Shown here: in pieces, positions 60,177 through 64,000 of the stretch
Layout: every line of letters begins with the position of its first letter
Numbering within the stretch: position 1 is the stretch's first letter
Origin: Actinomycetes bacterium
Lineage (GTDB): Bacteria > Actinomycetota > Acidimicrobiia > Acidimicrobiales > Acidimicrobiaceae
NCBI GenBank assembly: GCA_021799875.1
Contig: JAJYZP010000001.1
Span: 1 to 64,000 of the forward strand
Direction of reading: 5' to 3'
DNA: 64,000 nucleotides
The notes under the pieces: model-generated
Databases searched by the model: none
Told to the model about the DNA's origin: nothing
What the model saw: only the letters and a program-made list of their open reading frames with translations
Translations under genes and position numbers: made by a program

Positions 60177-60488
60177 TCAGAGTGCGCCTTGAGTGGCCGT
60201 GCCAAGTGGACGTGGAGTCAGCACCTGGACATCGAGCCCTTCTGCGACTTTTTCCTTCAGCTTTGAAGAGAGCTCGAGGAATGCCGGGCTCTGGCCATGT
60301 GCCTTCAAAGTCTCGAATGATGACCACTTCTCTATCATGACGAACGCGTCAGCTGACTCGTGCAACGCGTACAGCTCGCAACCCTCATCCTCAGCGTGGA
60401 CTCGTCCTACCGCGTCCTCAAGAGCAGCGAGCACTTCATCTCTATATCCCTCTTGCGGACGAATGGTCGCCACCACTATGACGCTCAC
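60177..60488 (-). CDS. Antibiotic biosynthesis monooxygenase (ABM)-fold protein
   Basis: A 103-residue dimeric alpha-beta barrel protein of the YgiN/ABM family. IVVATIRPQEGYRDEVLAAL (about 4-23), CELYALHES (about 38-46), FVMIEKWSSFETLKAHGQSPAF (about 49-70) show the usual strand-helix order and the conserved Trp and His. Members act on quinones or polyketides or remain uncharacterised. It starts at GTG 60488 behind GAGGGAGGG. Confidence 0.87.
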   Translation of the reverse strand: MSVIVVATIRPQEGYRDEVLAALEDAVGRVHAEDEGCELYALHESADAFVMIEKWSSFETLKAHGQSPAFLELSSKLKEKVAEGLDVQVLTPRPLGTATQGAL

Positions 60489-61102
60489 AGCACACCCTCC
60501 CTCATTGACACGCTTTCAGCGCAGTTGCGCTCCAGCCGCCACACTACTCCTCTCCCATCCACGACCGGCCGAGAGTGCTCGGACGACCAGCCGACTACCG
60601 GCTCTGGAGGCTCAGACTGACACCTATCGAATCTCCTGCTGAGACCGAAAAGATGGTCGTGACAACCGTTTCGGAGCGCTCCTTGAAAGGTATGCACGGC
60701 CCATCTCGCTGAATTGTTAGACCGCAGAAGCGACATGCTGCTTGCACGACCTAAACAGAGACAGGGTCAAGCTCCGTCGCTCCCGCTCAAGGCCGCTCTC
60801 TCCTTCAGTAACCGGCTAAATTCATGGGACCCGTCCACACGCTCAATGGGTCTTCCACGAACTATGCGATGCACGGAGCTAGTTCCCCGTTGCCGCACCG
60901 ACCGGTCTGTCACCTGTACCCAGAGATAGAGGCTAAAACGGTGGTCCTGCATACCTCCATATTCGCCACCTACTTGTAGAGACTCCGAGACTGAGTTTGG
61001 TACTGCCACCCAGTCGAGATCGCCCAACCCTTAGTTCCTAGATAAACGACCTCGTCCACAAGACAATCCCAGAAATCCACCGTTCAGTAAGCAGTAGTGG
61101 CC
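60489..61102. other. 0.61 kb without a convincing gene
   Basis: A minus-strand frame at 60767-61027 (86 codons, TTG start) has fairly protein-like composition but no recognisable family or ribosome site. Nothing else is visible. Confidence 0.4.
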
Positions 61103-61369
61103 CTACCTACCAGAGCGCACCCGATGCTTACATCCCGGCCAACAACACGGTCTACGCTGACCCGACTCTAGTTCCTCGAGCGTTCGTCGGATTCGTCGAT
61201 CCCGAGTCCTCTCCTGCTTCGCATCTTCGACCCAGCAGATGAACTCATTTCGTGCTAACGGCGTGATATCTTGCCACGCTGACAGTGCAACTGAACTGCT
61301 GCTGAGCACCGCACACAGATCGGAGGGCAGGTCGTGAACGACCCCACCAGGAAGAGATTGCAGGTCCAC
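61103..61369 (-). CDS. YdeI/OmdA-like small protein
   Basis: An 88-residue protein matching the C-terminal module of the YdeI / OmpD-associated (PF13376) family. The ITPLARNEFICWVEDAKQERTRDRRIRRTLEEL segment (about 34-66) is the family core; normal members read SPSHRREYVxWIEEAKxxETRxRRI. The stretch before it, PSDLCAVLSSSSVALSAW, also fits. Members are linked to bacteriocin protection and envelope stress, without a defined biochemical role. It starts at GTG 61369. It stands alone between gene-poor stretches. Confidence 0.7.
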   Translation of the reverse strand: MDLQSLPGGVVHDLPSDLCAVLSSSSVALSAWQDITPLARNEFICWVEDAKQERTRDRRIRRTLEELESGQRRPCCWPGCKHRVRSGR

Positions 61370-62237
61370 GGTCCCAGCCTACTCAACCATGACAACACTG
61401 CTCTATCACGACTGAGCGCTCGAACCCATAAGCGCTCACCATCGGACGGAGCCGCATCTTCCCATAATCAAACAAGATGCTCTTCAATCTCTGACTGAGA
61501 GCGGGTTCGGAGCGACGACACCAAGGAGCTTGGCCACCACAGAGGAAAGTGACGTCGACTGAGCGATGTCGCTCTCTTGCAGTCCGATCTCATCAAGAAG
61601 GAAAAATCTCAGACGATCATCGATCGATTGCGCGAAGAAAAGCCAGAGAATCAGGAGATTGCAAAGCGTACCTCACACTCTTGACCAAAGCCCATACCAC
61701 TGCGCGATCCCCAGATCGCACATCTTGGCGGTCGCTTCTGGAGTAGCCTCATCGTCAACGAAGCGAAAGAAAGGCGGTTTGCGACCGCGCCCACAACAAC
61801 TCGCCATCGACTGAAGCACCCAAGAAGACCGATACACCCGTTACCCCAACCACACCCAGAGCTCCAAAGAGCGAAGCCACGCACTCCATCGAGCTGCACC
61901 TCCTCATCGCTCCGAGGCCGTACCGCTCGACCTAGTAGCCCGCCACGCTATCAAAAATGCTACGCAGAACCGTTGGCTACCAATAGTTGAAACCCTCCAC
62001 CCTCAGGCCGTCGACATCAAGACAGCGTGTGCGACGTAGACCTCGGCCGAGCTGCAACAGGGCATCACTCGCTTACGAACCGTTACGGCCATAGCTGCGA
62101 CGCCATGAGCCGACAAGGACCTCACCACCGACAGGGAATCTACAGACAGAGGATGAAAGCCCGACTCGCGAAGAACGCTTGAGCTACGATGAGAACCTGG
62201 GGAGGTAGAGGAGATCCTCGCCAACAGGGGGTGGCTC
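61370..62237. other. 0.87 kb without a convincing gene
   Basis: Short frames on both strands only. It presumably contains the promoter of the propeller/MoaD-like pair. Confidence 0.45.
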
Positions 62238-63353
62238 ATGGCCAAGGTTCGAGTCCTGGTTGGAACACAGAAAGGCGCCTTTGCCCTAACGTCCGATGGA
62301 CGCAGAGAAGCATGGGAAGTTCAAGGACCCTTCTTCGGCGGCTGGCAGGTCTACCACCTTGCTGGTTCGCCAGCAGATCCGAATCGGATCTACCTCTCGC
62401 AGGGCTCGGACTGGTTCGGGCAGGTGATGCAACGCTCGGACGACGGTGGGAGTTCTTGGCATCCAGTAAGCAATGAGTTCCACTACGCAAGCGATACCGG
62501 AACCCACCAATGGTTTGACGGTACGCCGCACCCTTGGGAGTTCGCCCGAGTCTGGCATCTCGAGCCCTCCACCACAGACCCTGACACCGTCTACGCCGGG
62601 GTAGAAGACGCCGCCATCTTCAAGTCCACGGACGGCGGTGGCACCTGGCACGAACTCACAGGTCTACGAACCCAGCCCTCAGGCCCCGCCTGGCAGCCTG
62701 GTGCTGGCGGCATGTGCGTCCACACGATTCTGATCGACCCCTCGGATGAGAACCGACTACACGTTGCAATTTCAGCAGCGGGCGTATTCCGTTCAGACGA
62801 TGCAGGAGCGTCCTGGCGTCCTACGAATCGCGGCCTTCGTTCTACTGGTATACCTGACGAGGACGCTGAAGTTGGACACTGCGTACACCGAATCGCTCGC
62901 CATCCCTTGCGACCAGAGACTCTCTTCATGCAAAAACACTGGGATGTCATGCGGAGCGATGACGGCGGCGATTCATGGCGAGAGATCAGCGGCAACCTGC
63001 CAAGCGACTTCGGCTTTCCAATCGCCGTACACGCTCACGAACCCGAGACTATCTACGTCGTGCCTATCACCAGCGATTCGGAGCACTACCCGCCAGACGG
63101 TAGGCTTCGAGTTTACCGGAGCCGTACTGGTGGCAATGAGTGGGAGCCTCTCACCTCCGGCCTGCCGCAGGCCGATTGTTACGTCAACATCCTGCGCGAT
63201 GCCATGGCCGTCGACTCGCTCGACCCATGTGGTGTCTATTTCGGGACAACCGGTGGGCAGGTCTACGCTTCATCGGATGGCGGCGAGCACTGGGCACCGA
63301 TCGTTCGAGACCTTCCACGCGTGCTCTCAGTTGAGGTGCAGACACTACCGTGA
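62238..63353 (+). CDS. Asp-box (BNR) beta-propeller, sialidase-like fold
   Basis: A 371-residue protein made of repeated propeller blades. Asp-box motifs SxDxGxxW occur at least five times: RSDDGGSSW (about 63), KSTDGGGTW (about 132), RSDDAGASW (about 188), RSDDGGDSW (about 239) and ASSDGGEHW (about 350). The RSRTGGNEW near 295 is a sixth, altered copy. There is no signal peptide, so it is probably cytoplasmic, unlike true sialidases, and the sialidase catalytic Arg triad is not evident. The stop overlaps the start of the next gene (GTGA). The fixed pairing with a MoaD/ThiS-like protein implies a common role, which is unknown. Confidence 0.85.
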   Translation: MAKVRVLVGTQKGAFALTSDGRREAWEVQGPFFGGWQVYHLAGSPADPNRIYLSQGSDWFGQVMQRSDDGGSSWHPVSNEFHYASDTGTHQWFDGTPHPWEFARVWHLEPSTTDPDTVYAGVEDAAIFKSTDGGGTWHELTGLRTQPSGPAWQPGAGGMCVHTILIDPSDENRLHVAISAAGVFRSDDAGASWRPTNRGLRSTGIPDEDAEVGHCVHRIARHPLRPETLFMQKHWDVMRSDDGGDSWREISGNLPSDFGFPIAVHAHEPETIYVVPITSDSEHYPPDGRLRVYRSRTGGNEWEPLTSGLPQADCYVNILRDAMAVDSLDPCGVYFGTTGGQVYASSDGGEHWAPIVRDLPRVLSVEVQTLP

Positions 63354-63646
63354 TCCGAGTCGTGATCCCTCAACACCTTCAGACCCTTGCAGCACTTGGC
63401 CGAGAGATCGAAGTCCGGGTCGAAGAGCCCATCACTCTCGAACGTGCGTGTGATGCGATGGAAGAGCTCTTCCCGGTACTTCGCGGTACGTTTCGTGACT
63501 CCGTTACCGGCAAACGCAGGCCCTTTATTCGTTTCTTCGCCTGCGAGATGGACCTCTCTCATGAGCCTCCGGACACGCTCTTACCCGAGTCAGTCGCCGC
63601 AGGATTAGAGCCACTCTACCTCATTGGAGCGATGGCAGGCGGTTAG
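63350..63646 (+). CDS. MoaD/ThiS-like ubiquitin-fold protein ending in Gly-Gly
   Basis: A 98-residue beta-grasp protein. The [25 protein letters not shown] segment (about 26-50) and [20 protein letters not shown] (about 54-73) match the MoaD/ThiS pattern, and the chain ends exactly in GAMAGG, the Gly-Gly tail used for adenylation and thiocarboxylation or conjugation. It starts at GTG 63350, overlapping the propeller stop by four bases, so translation is coupled. It is larger than a standard MoaD (about 80). Molybdopterin synthesis is possible, since a molybdenum hydroxylase lies in this window, but no moa gene adjoins. A partner-specific sulphur carrier or modifier is as likely. Confidence 0.82.
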   Translation: MIRVVIPQHLQTLAALGREIEVRVEEPITLERACDAMEELFPVLRGTFRDSVTGKRRPFIRFFACEMDLSHEPPDTLLPESVAAGLEPLYLIGAMAGG

Positions 63647-63661
63647 AGCGGACCACCGCTC
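63646..63661 (+). terminator. Small hairpin after the MoaD-like gene
   Basis: Inverted repeat GAGCGG/CCGCTC with a four-base loop, directly overlapping the end of the stop codon. No T-run follows; a weak terminator candidate. Confidence 0.35.
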
Positions 63662-64000
63662 AAGGTGGAGCGACCAACCACAGCCACTTTGCAAAGATCA
63701 CGATCGTACGACAGGAGAGCGCAATCTGCCCAAGCGCTCCGACCATAGAAACCTACGCTTCCTGTCTCTCGCAGTGAACCGTCATGACCGCAGGAACGAC
63801 GTCAAGCGAAGAGTCGTCTCGGAGGTCACAACCGATGCTGTGCTGTGTGTCGTTCGCTACGAAGTAGCAGTAGCAGATTGCTAGAACGTTCTCCTTCACC
63901 TCAGAATCGCTCTCACCGTTCGACCCAAGCTGCACCTCAAGATCACAAGAGGAAGGAAGAGTGCGTACTGGTTCGTGACAGGCAACTAAGGAGTGGCGCT
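63662..64000. other. 0.34 kb at the right edge without a gene
   Basis: I see only short frames on both strands up to the window end. Confidence 0.4.

Noticed and set aside
61541-61560. GAGGAAAGT resembling the RNase P RNA core
   Set aside because: The following bases do not match the conserved CCGGGCTCC continuation and no partner helices are seen.

Overview
The window looks like a chromosomal segment of a Gram-positive actinobacterium of moderate GC content (mid-50s % by eye). The evidence is the gene order glmU-prs-rplY-pth-mfd-(PPIase lipoprotein)-mazG-eno-ftsB, which is the order known from Mycobacterium and its relatives, frequent GTG/TTG starts, a mycothiol-enzyme-like DsbA protein and MMPL, CsoR and TetR families. 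The GC level and low coding density would fit an acidophilic Acidimicrobiia such as Ferrimicrobium, but that is inference. No rRNA, tRNA, CRISPR array, prophage or intact insertion sequence was found.

Layout. 1-12224 (minus) is a compact housekeeping block. It reads glmU (lacking its acetyltransferase end), prs, rplY, pth, mfd, a parvulin-type lipoprotein, mazG, eno and ftsB, and ends at the left edge in the 5' two fifths or so of a molybdenum hydroxylase large subunit (CoxL/aldehyde oxidase type). 12318-18769 (minus) holds a secreted GH30 glycosidase, a GAF protein, a patatin-like phospholipase and an ornithine carbamoyltransferase, separated by non-coding DNA. 19029-20463 (plus) encodes two exported proteins. 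21700-27029 holds an acyl-CoA dehydrogenase with a divergent TetR regulator, a CsoR-controlled permease with two YHS metal-binding domains, a second TetR gene and a small membrane protein. 27983-35657 is a loose set of metabolic and unknown genes: threonine-synthase-like, aldo/keto reductase, APC permease, Asp/Asn hydroxylase-like, YbjQ and DUF6671. 36016-43028 holds ppc, an SDR, a glutathione peroxidase and the ABC-F factor ettA.

44426-53068 (minus) is a seven-gene run: sugar-type ABC transporter (ATPase, two permeases, binding protein), response regulator, histidine kinase, and an electron-transfer flavoprotein with beta and alpha chains fused. A perfect 12-bp hairpin lies just after it. 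Transporter, sensor and redox carrier may be one transcription unit. 55118-57379 is an MMPL transporter. 58110-64000 has a DsbA-family protein, an antibiotic-biosynthesis-monooxygenase-fold protein, a YdeI/OmdA-like protein and, at the right end, a translationally coupled pair of an Asp-box beta-propeller and a MoaD/ThiS-like protein ending in Gly-Gly.

Roughly a quarter of the window has no convincing gene. The largest empty stretches are 53069-55117, 15057-16610, 43029-44425, 58794-60176 and 20464-21699. They look like decayed DNA with short scrambled frames, not hidden operons. The items most worth follow-up are the shortened GlmU, the propeller/MoaD-like pair, the fused ETF behind a sugar-ABC/two-component run, the CsoR-YHS permease locus with a visible operator, and two promoters whose spacing implies leaderless mRNAs.
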